Shown: positions 24,452-35,755, counted from the stretch's first letter. The stretch is 64,000 nt of DNA from Climacium dendroides (GCA_950106755.1 OX467089.1:22549345-22613344); one strand, 5' to 3'. Made by a program: numbers and translations. Notes: generated from the sequence alone by a model not told the origin.

Positions 24452-25079
24452 TAGAGGCCTCATCCACAAAAAACATCTATATAGGAAATTAAAGTAAACT
24501 TTAGTATTAGGTACCAAGATTGTGGCATTGCATCTATGGAGTGCTCTTTTCATTTAGCTAAATCTTGAACCAAACAAACAAATGAACAAGATAATTTGCC
24601 AAAAATCTTAAGAATTCCATGATAAAAAAAATACCAACATCTCTTAAACTTTTGCCATCAAAATTAAATTTTGATGACTGAATAAAGGATTTGCTTCATT
24701 GACATTTGTGGAAATGAAGGTTGGAGATGTCATTTATATATCAAAATCAATTGCGCACTATGAATCCTCAAAAGGTACAAGATAATTTGAAAATGAGAGC
24801 TTGACTATTCATTGTCAAAATGTCAAAATTATGTTTGATGTAGAATTTTAGACCTCATTTTGGCATAGTAGAATAACTTTCTTCAAAAAAAATCGAGCTA
24901 AAAAAGTTTGGTAATTCAATATAAATTTCATCTCCAAAAATTGGATATATATTTCAAGCCTCCAACCAAAAGTTATGGACAAAATTTAGAGAGGATGTTC
25001 AAAAATGTCAAAGAAAATGTCCCTTCCAACCCTTCTCTAAAATTTGTCCATAACTTTTAATTAGAGGCTCAAAATGGAT

Positions 25080-25275
25080 TGGAAATAACAAATGGAAGTA
25101 GGAAGTAGTGAGCAAGAAAGTAGTTCTTGAATGATTGGAATTGGAAGACTCTAGACATTGCTATGGGTCAAGAGTACATTTTCAAGTTTGGGAATAAAAT
25201 TCTGAAAATTTTGCTATCCCTATATTTCCTATTTTCCTACATGGGAAAAATTTCCACTACTTGCTCCAAAATCAC
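25080..25275 (+). repeat. Dispersed repeat, inverted copy at 43475-43730
   Basis: Shares, in inverted order with 43475-43730, the segments CCCTATATTTCCTATTTTCC, TACATGG, AAAAATTTCCA and TTGCTCCAAAAT, and an upstream block of TAGTGAG-type sequence. Non-coding. Parent element unknown. Confidence 0.55.
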
Positions 25276-25278
25276 TTA

Positions 25279-25831
25279 AGGTAAACCAACCCATGACAAG
25301 TGAACTCCCTAATACAAACATCTATCAAACAACCCATTACAGTTTTTCATCAATCTATATCATGTTTTTTCTAATTAATGTAAACAAGACTTCATTAGGT
25401 AGGTTAACCACTAAAATCAATGTTTTGCGTGATGGTGATGGTGATGGAGATGTTAGAGACTGTTTTAGGAATTTGCACCTTTCTAGTGTAATTCATTACA
25501 TGAACTACTTTTTTTTTTTATTCTTTTATCATGTTCGTGTGAGAAAATATTTCAACTATATTAGGAAATATTATAACTGCATTAGGTGGTTTGATGACCA
25601 CCATGGGTATAGTTATTGATGGCTTTGGAGGTAGTCTAAAGTCTGTTTTGAGCCATTTGGCCAATTCACTTCAAAAATTTGTAACAAATTCATACTTTGT
25701 CAAAAAATAAATAAAATTTAGCTGCTCTCCCCATTTCTCGTGTTTGCCTGTATATAGAAAAAAAAATTTAAAATTTAAAATATGTCAACAAGGCAAACCA
25801 GTCAATCTGCCTGTCATAGGTTGGTTTACCT
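25279..25831. mobile_element. TA-flanked MITE, AGGTAAAC family
   Basis: 553 bp between TA (25277-25278 and 25832-25833). Ends AGGTAAACCAACCCATGACA and, from the right on the minus strand, AGGTAAACCAACCTATGACA: 19 of 20 bases agree. It shares termini with 20539-20976 but its interior differs in large part. A TGATGG triplet tract is present at about 25431-25449. Confidence 0.75.
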
Positions 25832-26759
25832 TAAATAATTCTTCTACTATTGATGCTTCTACCTTAAGGGGCTTTCCCACTTGGCTTTTGCGAAGAGCAG
25901 TAAGAGGACTCGGTCGTAGCGCAAGAACGGCGACTGTAGCGTCAAGTGGCGGTTTAGGATGACTGTCGTACGGTAGCGGCTAACGCATGCAGGGGGTAAG
26001 AACGCAAGGACCAAGTTGTTCACACTTGTCGTTGCTAGGACGTTAGTTTCAGGTCGTTGACGCCGTTTTAGGGTGTTCTGTTCGCACCTGCAGATAGTTT
26101 TTTGTTGTGGGGTCAGTGCACATTCTTGTAGTGGAAGGTCGTGGGGTACTGCTTCATGGGAGTTGCTGCGGATTTTTGAATTGGTTGGACTGAAGTTTGG
26201 CGATGGCAAGGTAGTTTGCGAAAATGATGTAGTTCACTAGCTGAATTTGTCGTGAACATTGTGATTTTCAAATTATTGGTAATTCAATCGCTCTGTTCTT
26301 CACGGGGAAGCTGCAGACGTTGCAAAGCTTTTGACGTTAGAAGAATGGCAACGCAGGACACTTGAGTTGAGGACGTACAACAAACAAAGGGGGAGAGAAA
26401 CATTGTTGTCACGAACGTAGTCGGCTATTTCTGTGCGTGTGCACTGGCAATACTACCAATTCAGAGTTGGCAAACCCGGTAAGTGTTATGAGAAGCTCAG
26501 TCGTAGCAAGTGGCATGTATGGCGGCCTTCATCGGTGGCTTTACTTTTAGGTTTAGCTTATTTGTAAATGGCAATCGATACCAATAGCATTTTTTTTTTC
26601 ATTTTTCCTGTGAATTGTAATCCAATTTTTTCTTTTCATGTGGCTCTCAAATTCCGTGCTTCAAGAAGACAAAGTCACATGTGATTCAGTGAGTGTTGTG
26701 CTTGTCTTGCACGGCAGGTTTTCGACAGACGCAGTAGGTCGTTCTCCGTCGTCCAAGTC

Positions 26760-28109
26760 ATGGATTTGTTTGTTGAGCCCGTTGATGTTCTGGCAGTTGC
26801 CTCCATCATGCTCTTGATACTCCTTAATACGCAACGCTCTTTATCCCTGACTGGCACTGCTACTACCGACAATGGTGACAGCAGCGATGATGACCCCGAA
26901 TTGCAGACGTGGGAATTGCGCTCCAACGACCTCAACGTTGCGATCCGTACTTCTTTGAATCACTTCAGTGTCTTGAGCATTCTAGCTTCCATTGACGAAG
27001 ATCTAGGGTATTGGGTGAAGCCATGCTCGATGACATGGTTTTTCAGATTCATCCTCCAAGAATATGATGACAGTCGGTGGCTTCAAATGTTTCGCATGAC
27101 CAAGAGATCAGTTCTCATGTTGACGCAGCTTTTGTCTCCTATGGTGAAGAAAAAATATACCAAATACCAGTTAGCTGTGCCAGTCACAGTTCGCATTGCT
27201 TGCACACTGTTCAAGCTGAGCCATGGCGCAAGTCTCCTGATTTGCAGTGAATTTTTTGCAGTTGGGAGGAGTACTGTTTCCAAGATTCTTCGACAGGTTG
27301 TTCATGCAATCAACATTGCTCTCCGAGGAGAAATACGATGGCCGTCACGAGATGCTTGCGAAGAAATAGCGAATGACTTCCAAGATTTGTGTGGACTACC
27401 TGGTGTGCTTGGCGCTATTGACGGTACGCACTTCACCTTTGGCAAACCACGAATCGGAGCTGTTGATTACTATTACTTCAAGTCTGGTGCGTATGCTGTC
27501 AATTGTCAAGCGGTTGTGGACAGTTCGAAACGATTCCTAGATTTGTATGTGGGCATGCCCGGATCGACAAATGACTCCCGCATGCTCCGTCGATCATCTC
27601 TTTTCCACTGAGGACAACGAGGAACGCTTTGGGAGGGCATCGAAGACTTCAATGGCTTCTCGCCTTACTTACTAGGGGATGCAGGATACCCACTACTTCC
27701 CTGGTTGATGGTGCCTCACCGACGTCTGGGACGCTTGGCCATGGACGAGCAACTATTCAATCGCAAACTCAGTAAAGGGCGCGTCGTTGTGGAAAATGCA
27801 TTTGCATTTCTGAAACTCACTTTCCGCGAGCTACAACAAAGATCTGATTTACATGTGGCTTTTTTCCCTGACGTGGTCCTATGCTGCGCCCTACTACATA
27901 ATGTTCTTCTGGATCCAACAAACGAAGCTGTGGAGAGCCTACTGCAAGTTATCCAACAAGAAGTGCAACGTGATAATGCAAGAAATGTGTCCACAGCAGA
28001 AGACAACAATACAAATACATGTTGCGCTGCTGAGGAGCATGTCGAGGGTTTGCAAAAGAGAAGGGAACTGGGAATGTACCTCAGCATGCAGCGACCATTG
28101 GGTGTATGA
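26760..28109 (+). pseudogene. PIF/Harbinger (HARBI1-like) transposase, copy 2, one in-frame stop
   Basis: One reading frame from ATG 26760 to the stop at 28107-28109 (449 residues) is interrupted only by TGA at 27609-27611. The DDE triad is present: D221 in GAIDGTH, D307 in LLGDAGYPL and E345 in VVENAFAFLK, with PGSTNDSR before the second D. The N-terminal part holds the helix-turn-helix-like region typical of HARBI1 proteins (TVRIACTLFKLSHG and the following AVGRSTVSKI). These enzymes excise and reinsert elements and need a Myb-like partner, whose decayed gene lies convergently at 29069-30769. No frameshift was seen, so this copy is much younger or better kept than copy 1. Element termini were not located. 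Confidence 0.88.
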
Positions 28110-29068
28110 TTCAACCTCCACAGAGGCCTTCTCCATGCAGGTTAGTAGCCTTCAATGGTTTTCAATTGCATCGGCTTCTTGTTTTCTTGTAGGACAGTGT
28201 CGTCAAGATGGTACCAACCTGTGCCCCCAATTTTTTTTCCTGCATCTATTACAATGTGTAGACAGTGTGCTAGCCGAAAATGACATTGCTGCTTGTTCGC
28301 AGATTTCGCACTGAATTGTACAGGGAAGGATAAGGTTGTTTACGGAGATGCTACCTTCTATGTGTTCAGCATTTCTTTGAACAACGAATGAGTAATGCAG
28401 TTTTCTTGTTCAATGACACGTACTTTTGTATGAGACGTGCTCCTTTCCGCATTACAAGTTTTTATCAGGTGCCACGGTAGTACCATAGTACCACATTGCA
28501 TACGCTCAATGCTTGTAGTAACCAACACTTTCAGCAGTGAGTTCTGTTTACGGAATATAAACCTATATTAACGTATGTGAATAATAAAATTGGTATTCCA
28601 CTATTGTGTGTGCGCAGTGGTATCACCGAAGAGTGCATACTTGCTTTCATAACTTCCACTTCAGTTTAACTATTGCACGGTACTGTTGCGTATGCATTGA
28701 ATTGTAATGTCATTATCAACAATCAGTGTCTCCTATCGCTCCCATAGTGAGATGTAGAATTTCCTTTTCAGTTTCTCATGGTCATGTGATGTACATAGCA
28801 GTAGCACAGCAGAGGCATGCACAATTTTCTCTATACAAGCAAAGTCGCTTTTTGAGTTCTACGACTCCAGAGCGACACTTTATTGAAAAAGCAGTTACAG
28901 CCGCATGAGAGGAAGGTAAAACAGAAGCAAGTAAAGTGAAGCTAGTATAACACAGAAAGAAGTGGACGTGCTACTTGCAAATGTAACAGAGCAGTACAAC
29001 AAAAGAACTTTGAAAAGATGTCGCTGCAAAGACATATTCTGTACACAAGCAAATCCCGAAGGCGCTCT
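28110..29068. other. Harbinger element interior between the convergent ORFs
   Basis: Nearly 1 kb between the transposase stop and the end of the companion ORF. Moderately GC-rich, open frames short and without domain character. It would contain the 3' ends of both element transcripts. Confidence 0.5.
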
Positions 29069-30769
29069 TCAAGAGGGCTGAACGCGGTCACTTGTGGGGA
29101 CATCAGTGTCGGCGCGAACACTGGGTCCTGCGTGAACGGAGTTGGGAGCAATTGTACTAGTATCCACTACAACTCCTCTTCGTCCCTGCAACCCCGCACT
29201 CAAAACAGAAGCAAGCTGCGAAAGGCAATTCACGACATCAGCTTGTTTTTCAATGGAGAGCTTCGCATTCTCATTTGCCTGCTAAGCGTTTTCATGGAGT
29301 CCTCTATTCTGATCAAGCTTGTACTGCATCTGCTCGGCGAACAAACGCAATTGGACATCAATTTTGGACCGCTCCAACTCACGGCTCGCGTCAACCATTT
29401 CTTTCATTTGTCCAGTCATAGCATCACCAGTGGCGCGGGTAGCCTCTGCTATGAGGGCATGGCCAGTAGCAGTCTTTCTTCAAACTCCGGTACTGCCAGT
29501 GCGGCGTCGGCTGCTTCTAGCTGCCGTGTCCGAGGAACTTATAAGTTGCGGAGTGACGCCTGTTGGGATTTTGCCTTTTGTTGTTGTCGGTGCTCTTGCA
29601 GGAAAAGGCAACTGTGGTAAGCCAATCCCGAATGTGCGGTGAACACTGGCGACATCTTTGGAGGGTGAATGCGTGGATTCTGATAGGCAGTCTGCATCGG
29701 CGATGGTGACATCCACATCCATGCTTTCTTTGTCCACATCGGCTGTGAATTCGTCCTCATCTCCATCGGCGGGGCCACTGCGAGAAGATGGGAAATTCCT
29801 ATCACCAGCAGTAAGTAAGTCACGTGTGTGAGGAGGCAACACGGAGGGGCGGCTACCATACCAACCGTGGATGTGAGTGAAAAAGTCTTCAGGGAAAGAT
29901 CTGGAAAAGGCCTTCAGATTTCTTCTCCGCTATAGTCATGCTCCAATAGGAAACCTCATTCGTTCCGACCTGCGTGCAAGGTAGTCGACAATGCGTTTAT
30001 ACTCTGGATTCAATTGATTCCACTTGCTCTTGCAAGCAGGACCATCGCGGTGGCATGGAGACTGTCCAGCTCGCATGACGTCGGAACTAATACGTTGCCA
30101 TTTCCCAATGTCGGGAGTCATGAGATCACGACCATCGATGCTGTCAATCTCCACCATATGAAGAATGCGTTTGGCCTCAATGAGGGCATGAATTTCAGTT
30201 GCAGACCAATTCAGCCCTCTTTCTTTTCATTTGCACTTCGAAGCACCTCCTGCGCTCACTGGCTCTGCGACAGGCAACGGACGAGCAATTCCCAGCAAAG
30301 CGTGCGACGGTCCAACGGCACTCTGTTGTAAGCTGATCGCATTCCCTACCAGGCACAATTGTCGCCAACATTCAGATAGTGAAGAAGAAGTTGCTGTTTG
30401 CATGGGCTAGGCATGTCAAGGTACAATGCAACTGACAACCAGAAAACAAGAAGTGCTTGCACGAGAAAGTGGACGAATGCATCATACCTGCATGACTAGC
30501 ACTGCCTCCACCGGCTGGAGTCGATTTGTTGGGTTGCAGCTGAGACGCTGCATGCAATCATGTCATTTTTTTTAACATTCTTACGATTACACAAGACATA
30601 ACGAGTACTAAACAACAGTTGCTTCTGCATTGTGACATGCGTTGATAGGAGATCGACTAAAAAATTAAAGGACAAGCAAAAAACAAGATTCATGTAGCTC
30701 ACGTCTTAGTCCTGCGGACTCTGTCGGCACAGTCGGAGCAGCATTCCGCGACGCTGGTCGTTGCTCCAT
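29069..30769 (-). pseudogene. PIF/Harbinger companion protein (Myb/SANT-like), decayed
   Basis: Read on the minus strand, three coding segments can be joined in phase: 30769-30703 (starts MEQRPASRN), 30547-30488, and from 30264 downward. The third holds a Myb/SANT-trihelix-type domain: NWSATEIHALIEAKR, GKWQRISSDV, GPACKSKWNQLNPEYKRI. It continues with YWSMTIAEKK in another frame, SRSFPEDFF and PPHTRD back in the first, then an acidic linker, and ends with the AEATRATG/GQMKEMVD helix region, stopping at 29069-29071. Lesions: in-frame TGA just before NWSATE, a frameshift pair near 29945-29915, a further stop after HENA. In Harbinger elements this protein binds the ends and brings the transposase to DNA. 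It cannot be made whole here. Confidence 0.78.
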
Positions 30770-31204
30770 ATTTTCTGGCCTACAAATGTCATTCACAATT
30801 GAACACGTGTATGAGCATCTCTGTGGACCAAGTGGACCAATTTCGACATTACGTACGTCAATTACAAGTGAGTAAGTACGCTTACCTGTTATCAGTGAAT
30901 GTAAAGAAACTGCCGGTCTGCTAGGCACAATTTTCTGCCGCACTGCCACTTGAAATTGCGGTAGTTGTAGTCCTTAACAAAATTCGTCTTCACTTCAACG
31001 TAAGCGCTCTGCTCCTCTCTGCGTTCTCTTCCGATTTCAACGTCTCCAACCAAGCCGTCGAATGCTGCATGGAAGGCCTCATGCAAGCGTGCAGTCATGG
31101 CGACTAATTTTTTAATATTCCGCAGCCATTCTAACTTAATCGCGCATTTCAGCTTCACTTACCAACCATCGCTCCTTGGAATCTGAGATCTACGTTTCGC
31201 GAAG
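30770..31204 (-). other. Upstream part of the Harbinger element or an unassigned exon
   Basis: A minus-strand frame (31158-30892, 88 codons, with YVEVKTNF and YNYRNFKWQCGRK) ends next to a good donor motif ACAG|GTAAGC at about 30890. A matching acceptor lies just before the MEQRPASRN exon. It could be a leader exon of the companion ORF. No domain recognised. Confidence 0.3.
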
Positions 31205-31834
31205 ATGGAGTTCTATTTTATTACTGTACATTTACAGCCGCTCTCAAAGTCCGCGTCGCCGCCGCCGTCTATAAGCACCGCAAATACTGCCTCCGCCCGA
31301 ACCTGCCACGTCTGCTCCACGTTGGAATGGCAGCTAAGACCTTCCGCAAGTGTGAACACTCCTCTCCCCTCTACCGTTATCAGAGCAGATAACTCCCCGA
31401 CTAGCAGCAGGTGGGAAAGCCCCTTTACTATCAAAATTCCTTTAGATAGCACCAACTTGTTGGGGATGGTGGCGGTGAACTTTTGCCACACAGGTGGAGA
31501 CCCTCTGCTGTCTCTCAGCCGCTCCACCGACCCTCTTAGATGTTGCCAACTGGCACTCTCTCGTCCATCGAGCGGCACAGATCGTGCCAAATGGCACACT
31601 CTCCGCCACTTCCTCCATTGAACACGATACTCGTACAAAGTACTGTACCCAGCAGTGCACCAGAGCTCCCTTTGCAGATTCCAAAACGTCCAGGAAAACA
31701 CAGCGGCACGGAATTCGATCTCATTTCCAACGGGATCTTCACCCAGCACGAGCTCCAAACCCTAACTGCGGACCATCCTCGTCCCATTCCCCCCTTCCTC
31801 AACCTCACCAGTTTTGTTGCAGAAGTGCAGAGCG
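31205..31834 (+). promoter_or_regulatory. Phosphatase gene 5' flank
   Basis: GC-rich stretch before the phosphatase ATG, open in several frames on both strands because of its composition. The last 60 bp are pyrimidine-rich (CCATTCCCCCCTTCCTCAAC). No TATA box was evident. Expected to hold the promoter and leader. Confidence 0.35.
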
Positions 31835-33684
31835 ATGGGGCTCACGTTTTACGCAGGATTGCCGTCCGCAGTGGCTTTAGCGACATGCGCCGCGCTTCAT
31901 CACTCCGGGGCGCCGAAGTACATTACCCTTCCCGTGCTCCACAGCTCCCTTGTAGGGTTTACTGCGGCCCTAGCCGCGCACCCTCGGTGGAACTACACGA
32001 AGTTGTTCGCGAAGAGCAGCGACGGCTCGTTTCCGTGGTGGTCGCTGGCGATTTACTACCCTTACTTGCTCACTTTGAAAGCGTATGTCCATGGCAGGCG
32101 CATTCTGACTCAGGAGCCTGTGTTCACTGAGGTCGAGCCCGGGCTATTCGTCGGAGGGTGGCCGGCGTTTTATAGTCACGTGCCGTCGGGCTTGAAAGGC
32201 GTGATCGATTGCACTTGCGAGCTGCCGAGGAATCCGTGCGTGAACGAGCTTCCGTATCTGTGTGTGCCGATTTGGGATTCGCGAGGGCCGAGGCCTGCGG
32301 AGATTGAGAGTGCGGTGCGGTGGGCGATCAAGCAACGGGGCGACAATTCGAAGAATTGCATCCTTATTCACTGCGCTTTCGGTACGTCTCCCTTGCTCAT
32401 GTCAATACTTTACACTAATGCAAAGCTGTTCAGAGACGTTCTTGGCGCATTTGTATTGTAGGTGTTCCCCTTGACAGCTTGAATTTCCGTGCTGCTGACA
32501 TTAATCTCCAGTAGTAGAATGACACTGGCGAAGGTAGCAACTCGAATTAGGAAAACTCTTCTCAGTGAATCGATCCTTCTTTCTTTCCGTGAATAAGCAG
32601 TATCAGAGATAGAGGCAGTTTTCAGCTTCTTGATTCTGAACCCTAGAATCTCATCTCAAACCTAAAATATGCTTTTAGGGTTGAACGACTTGCTCCCTCA
32701 TACAGAGCCTCCATTACCTTAAACTTGGAGCACAGTTCTTGAACTCTTGGCACCGCTTATGAGTTACATAGCCCAGTAGGGGGAATTGTTCGAAGATATG
32801 AAATGTCTGCTCGATGTCTGAATTAATAACGAAAATAGGAAGTCCGCTTTTGGAATCTCGTGGCCAATCAACTTTACAGAAACTTTTATAAACATATTTT
32901 TTCTGTTATGAAAAGTAGGGCATAGGTTCTTCCATTCTTTCCTTCATTTGAAGCCTCCAAAGTGAGACATTTCAACTTCTCTACAGTAGATTTGAAACCT
33001 GCCTCGTGGGCTTTGAGGAATTTCGTGGAAGGGGGGTTTCTCCTTGGCCTGCTTTATAAGCGGTGGCACCGCAGGAGCTATCATCTGAGGCCTCCCAGTT
33101 GTGGGCGAGCGCCGTTGATGACATGGTTCCTTAGTGTAGTGGTTATCACGTTCGCTTTACACGCGAAAGGTCGCGGGTTCGAAACCCGCAGGGACTATGC
33201 GCACGGAGGGAGTTTCCTTCTTCCTTCGTGGGGGTGGTGGCGCAGTTGGCTAGCGCGTAGGTCTCATAGCTAAAGAGAAATCCTGAGGTCGAGAGTTCGA
33301 GCCTCTCTCACCCCACTTTTTATTTTATTTTTTTACTCTGTTTCATTTGTTTGTTTTCTTATTTATTTTTTTAAGACGATGACACATTTATCAAGCCATG
33401 CAAGTTGAAGAATCCTGTGCATGCAAAATATCAGTGGTTGAAGGAGGCTCTGGACGTTGATGGTTGTTTCCTTGTGTGTGTTTTTGGATTATATGGTCGC
33501 AGGTCATGGACGCAGTGTCACAATTATGTGTGCTCTATTGATCACTCTAGGAGTGTGTGACACATGGCAAAATGCTGAAACCTATATCAAGCGTAGTCGG
33601 CCTGGCGCACGACTCAACAAAGGCCAGAAGAAGAGCTTGATCGAGTGGACGGAGTTGTATGTTAACAACAAAGAAATGAAGTGA
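31835..33684 (+). CDS. Membrane-anchored CX5R (dual-specificity-like) phosphatase, 2 exons
   Basis: Exons 31835-32381 and 33503-33684 join in phase (G plus GT) across an intron of 1121 bp to give 242 residues. The join completes the active-site loop HCAFGHGRSVT: nucleophile C180, R186 and the following serine. D148 in VPIWDSRGP is the likely general acid. VFTEVEPGLFVGGWP (about 96-110) opens the catalytic domain as in dual-specificity phosphatases. The first 95 residues contain two or three hydrophobic segments (about 5-22, 30-48, 68-85), so the enzyme probably sits in a membrane with the catalytic part on one face. It resembles small plant and bacterial YnbD-type phosphatases; substrate unknown, protein or phospholipid. 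Start chosen at the first ATG in frame; the frame is open upstream to 31814. Confidence 0.87.
33125..33197 (+). tRNA. tRNA-Val (anticodon UAC)
   Basis: A full cloverleaf folds. Acceptor GGTTCCT/AGGGACT (first pair G-U), D stem GTG/CAC, anticodon stem TTCGC/GCGAA with loop TTTACAC (anticodon TAC), and T stem GCGGG/CCCGC with loop TTCGAAA. Discriminator A at 33197. It lies inside the phosphatase intron on the same strand. No run of four T follows before the next tRNA gene. Confidence 0.92.
33231..33315 (+). tRNA. tRNA-Met elongator (anticodon CAU) with 11-nt intron
   Basis: Acceptor GGGGTGG pairs with TCACCCC; D arm GGCGCAGTTGGCTAGCGC; CTCATA carries the anticodon; T arm GAGAGTTCGAGCCTCTC. An 11-nt intron GCTAAAGAGAA (33269-33279) interrupts one base after the anticodon, the usual site, and is the hallmark of plant elongator tRNA-Met genes. 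It has no initiator-type features. Nested in the phosphatase intron on the same strand. Confidence 0.95.
33317..33321 (+). terminator. RNA polymerase III terminator
   Basis: TTTTT begins two bases after the tRNA-Met discriminator, followed by more T runs. It is the first T4 or longer run after the start of tRNA-Val. Confidence 0.85.
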
Positions 33685-33704
33685 TTCTTGTATGGACATT
33701 CCAG

Positions 33705-33758
33705 AATGGTATCTTGCGATTGAATGGTATCTTGCGATTGAATGGTATCTTGCGATCG
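33705..33758 (+). repeat. 18-bp x 3 tandem repeat in the phosphatase 3' UTR
   Basis: Three units of AATGGTATCTTGCGATTG (third ends TCG), beginning 21 bp after the phosphatase stop codon. The first two are identical. Confidence 0.9.
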
Positions 33759-35033
33759 TCTTCTCTTTACTTGGTTTGGTCCTGGAAGAGATGTCTAGAA
33801 ATGTCAAGGTCCCTACGACCACTGATGGGCTCTGCGTGCATTACCGGAGCTGAAATGTGGGAACTTGAAGTTGTGTGCCCTACCTTTAGAATTTGCCTGA
33901 TTTCTTACTGCAGGAAGACGAGTCCAAGCATTTGACTGATTTTCAGGCAGTTCGTGGGTAGGCATTTATGTCCCATCCGTCAAGGCAGGTGGTTGTTGTT
34001 GAAGACGTTCTGGATCTGTTTGCAGAAGTTGTATTTTTTTAGGTGTTGCTACTGCAACTTGTGACATAATGTTAGCTAACTGTCGATTCTGATGTCCAGG
34101 CTTCCTTGGCTGGAGTTTGTAAGATTTTCTAGGAAAGAACAGCTTTGTAACTTATCAAACATTCAAGCCATTTCAGGACATTTCAGTCCGTGGAGTTGAT
34201 CATTTCTTTTGACATTCTCTAGTACTGTAGTTGTACTGGTCTTGGCGCGCAAATACTGGAACTTAAGATGTGGATTTTTTTGGATTTTTTTTGGATTTTT
34301 TGGCAGGACTTGGTGGATTGTGACGATTTAATCAGTCTGTCTCAAAATGTGGTGTTTCATTACCTGAAGGGGTCCAAACTTTGTTGACTTGATCGGGCTG
34401 TTGTCAGACAGTGGAGGACTTGAGAGTAACGTCAGAAACGCTGTTGATTTTGGGGTACCAAGTGATTATGATGTGTGGATTTCTTGGTATTCAGGGCTGT
34501 GATTTGTACTTACCGTCTTAAACTCAATTCTATTTTAGCATAGCCCACGCACGTCCTGATCGTCAACAGCAGTTTCTCAGCATGCTCCCATGTGTCAGAC
34601 CCAATGCATACTTGGCAATATTTTCTGTGTAGACTATCGTGGCAAACTTTGCATCTATTTAGAGCCTTCTTATAAATTAAAATTTTCATTGTGCAATGTC
34701 ATTATGCTGACACATAACATTGTATACCAGACTGGGGGACTTCCCTTTTGCTTCCGCAGGGAGTGGGAGCCCCCAGCAAGGAAGCTTCTTGAAGCTTCTT
34801 GAAAGAGCTACGTGGTGAGAGTTGATGTGGTACTACAGGCCCACATTGTTCCATAAGCCAATCTACATTCTGCATTTTAATTAAATTCACCCCCCCCAGG
34901 CATCTTGGGGGGAATTATACCTCATGTGTCAGGGAGGTAGGGAGCCCAGTTAGCAATGTTATGCAAGTGAGCCTTTTCACAGGGTTAAATGCTTCTCAAC
35001 ATGCTCCCTTTGTCCCCAAATGATCTTCCTATT
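33759..35033 (+). other. Phosphatase 3' flank
   Basis: Moderately AT-rich sequence, expected to hold the rest of the 3' UTR. A short tandem GGATTTTTT-type tract lies at about 34273-34301, and a G/C-run hairpin at about 34890-34912. No other gene recognised. Confidence 0.45.
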
Positions 35034-35273
35034 GGTCTTAATTTTCTATTTGAAAATGGTCTTAATTTTCTATTTGAAAATGGTCTTAATTTTCTATTTG
35101 AAAATGGTCTTAATTTTCTATTTGAAAATGGTCTTAATTTTCTATTTGAAAATGGTCTTAATTTTCTATTTGAAAATGGTCTTAATTTTCTATTTGAAAA
35201 TGGTCTTAATTTTCTATTTGAAAATGGTCTTAATTTTCTATTTGAAAATGGTCTTAATTTTCTATTTGAAAAT
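35034..35273. repeat. Perfect 24-bp x 10 minisatellite
   Basis: Ten identical 24-bp units, each starting GGTCTTAATTTTCTATTTG, with a partial GGTCTT after the last. Because 24 is divisible by three, two frames stay open, but no start context or neighbour supports a protein. Perfect identity shows recent expansion. Confidence 0.95.
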
Positions 35274-35561
35274 GGTCTTGTTGCACATTGTGATGTTGCA
35301 AATTAGATCTTATTCAGCTTTCAATTATTATTTGGAACCTACAAAACAACTTTGAGTAGTAAGGTAGGAACACATAGGAACTTGCACAATTACATTAGGA
35401 AGAAATGAAAAATGTGTGTATCAATTGTTGAGGTTCATTGAGAATCAAATTTCAAACCCAAAAATCAATTAAAATGCATATCCGCCTCTAGAATGTACTA
35501 TAGTAGAGAGGAGCTAATGCCATGATCATCATCCAAGTATGCAAAAGTAAACTTGCACATT

Positions 35562-35755
35562 CCTTATAATAGCTACAAGCACACTCTAAAATTGGCATAA
35601 ACTATTCCCAAATACCATCCCTATAATAGCTACAGGCACACCCTGAAAACACTCTAAAATTGGCATAAACTATTCCCAAATACCATCCCTATAATAGCTA
35701 CAGGCACACCCTAAAAACACTCTAAAATTGGCATAAACTATTCCCAAATACCATG
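35562..35755. repeat. Tandem repeat, about 68 bp x 3
   Basis: Three units share CCTATAATAGCTACAGGCAC (CCTTATAATAGCTACAAGC in the first) and AAAATTGGCATAAACTATTC. The first unit is shorter, lacking the CCCTGAAAACAC-type spacer. Confidence 0.85.

Noticed and set aside
31213..31758. 181-codon minus-strand frame overlapping the phosphatase 5' flank
   Set aside because: Several other frames are also open over the same GC-rich stretch, no domain or motif is recognisable, and the phosphatase needs this region as promoter and leader. Probably a compositional open frame.
34885..34915. Hairpin of C and G runs resembling a terminator
   Set aside because: Stem of only about 8 bp from homopolymer runs in an intergenic plant sequence; no gene ends there.
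34989..35355. Two frames of 105 and 111 codons with a repeating octapeptide
   Set aside because: They are direct translations of the 24-bp minisatellite; no start context, no neighbouring exon, no known protein.
35034..35755. Possible CRISPR-like array
   Set aside because: Units are contiguous without spacers, and the genome is a eukaryote's.
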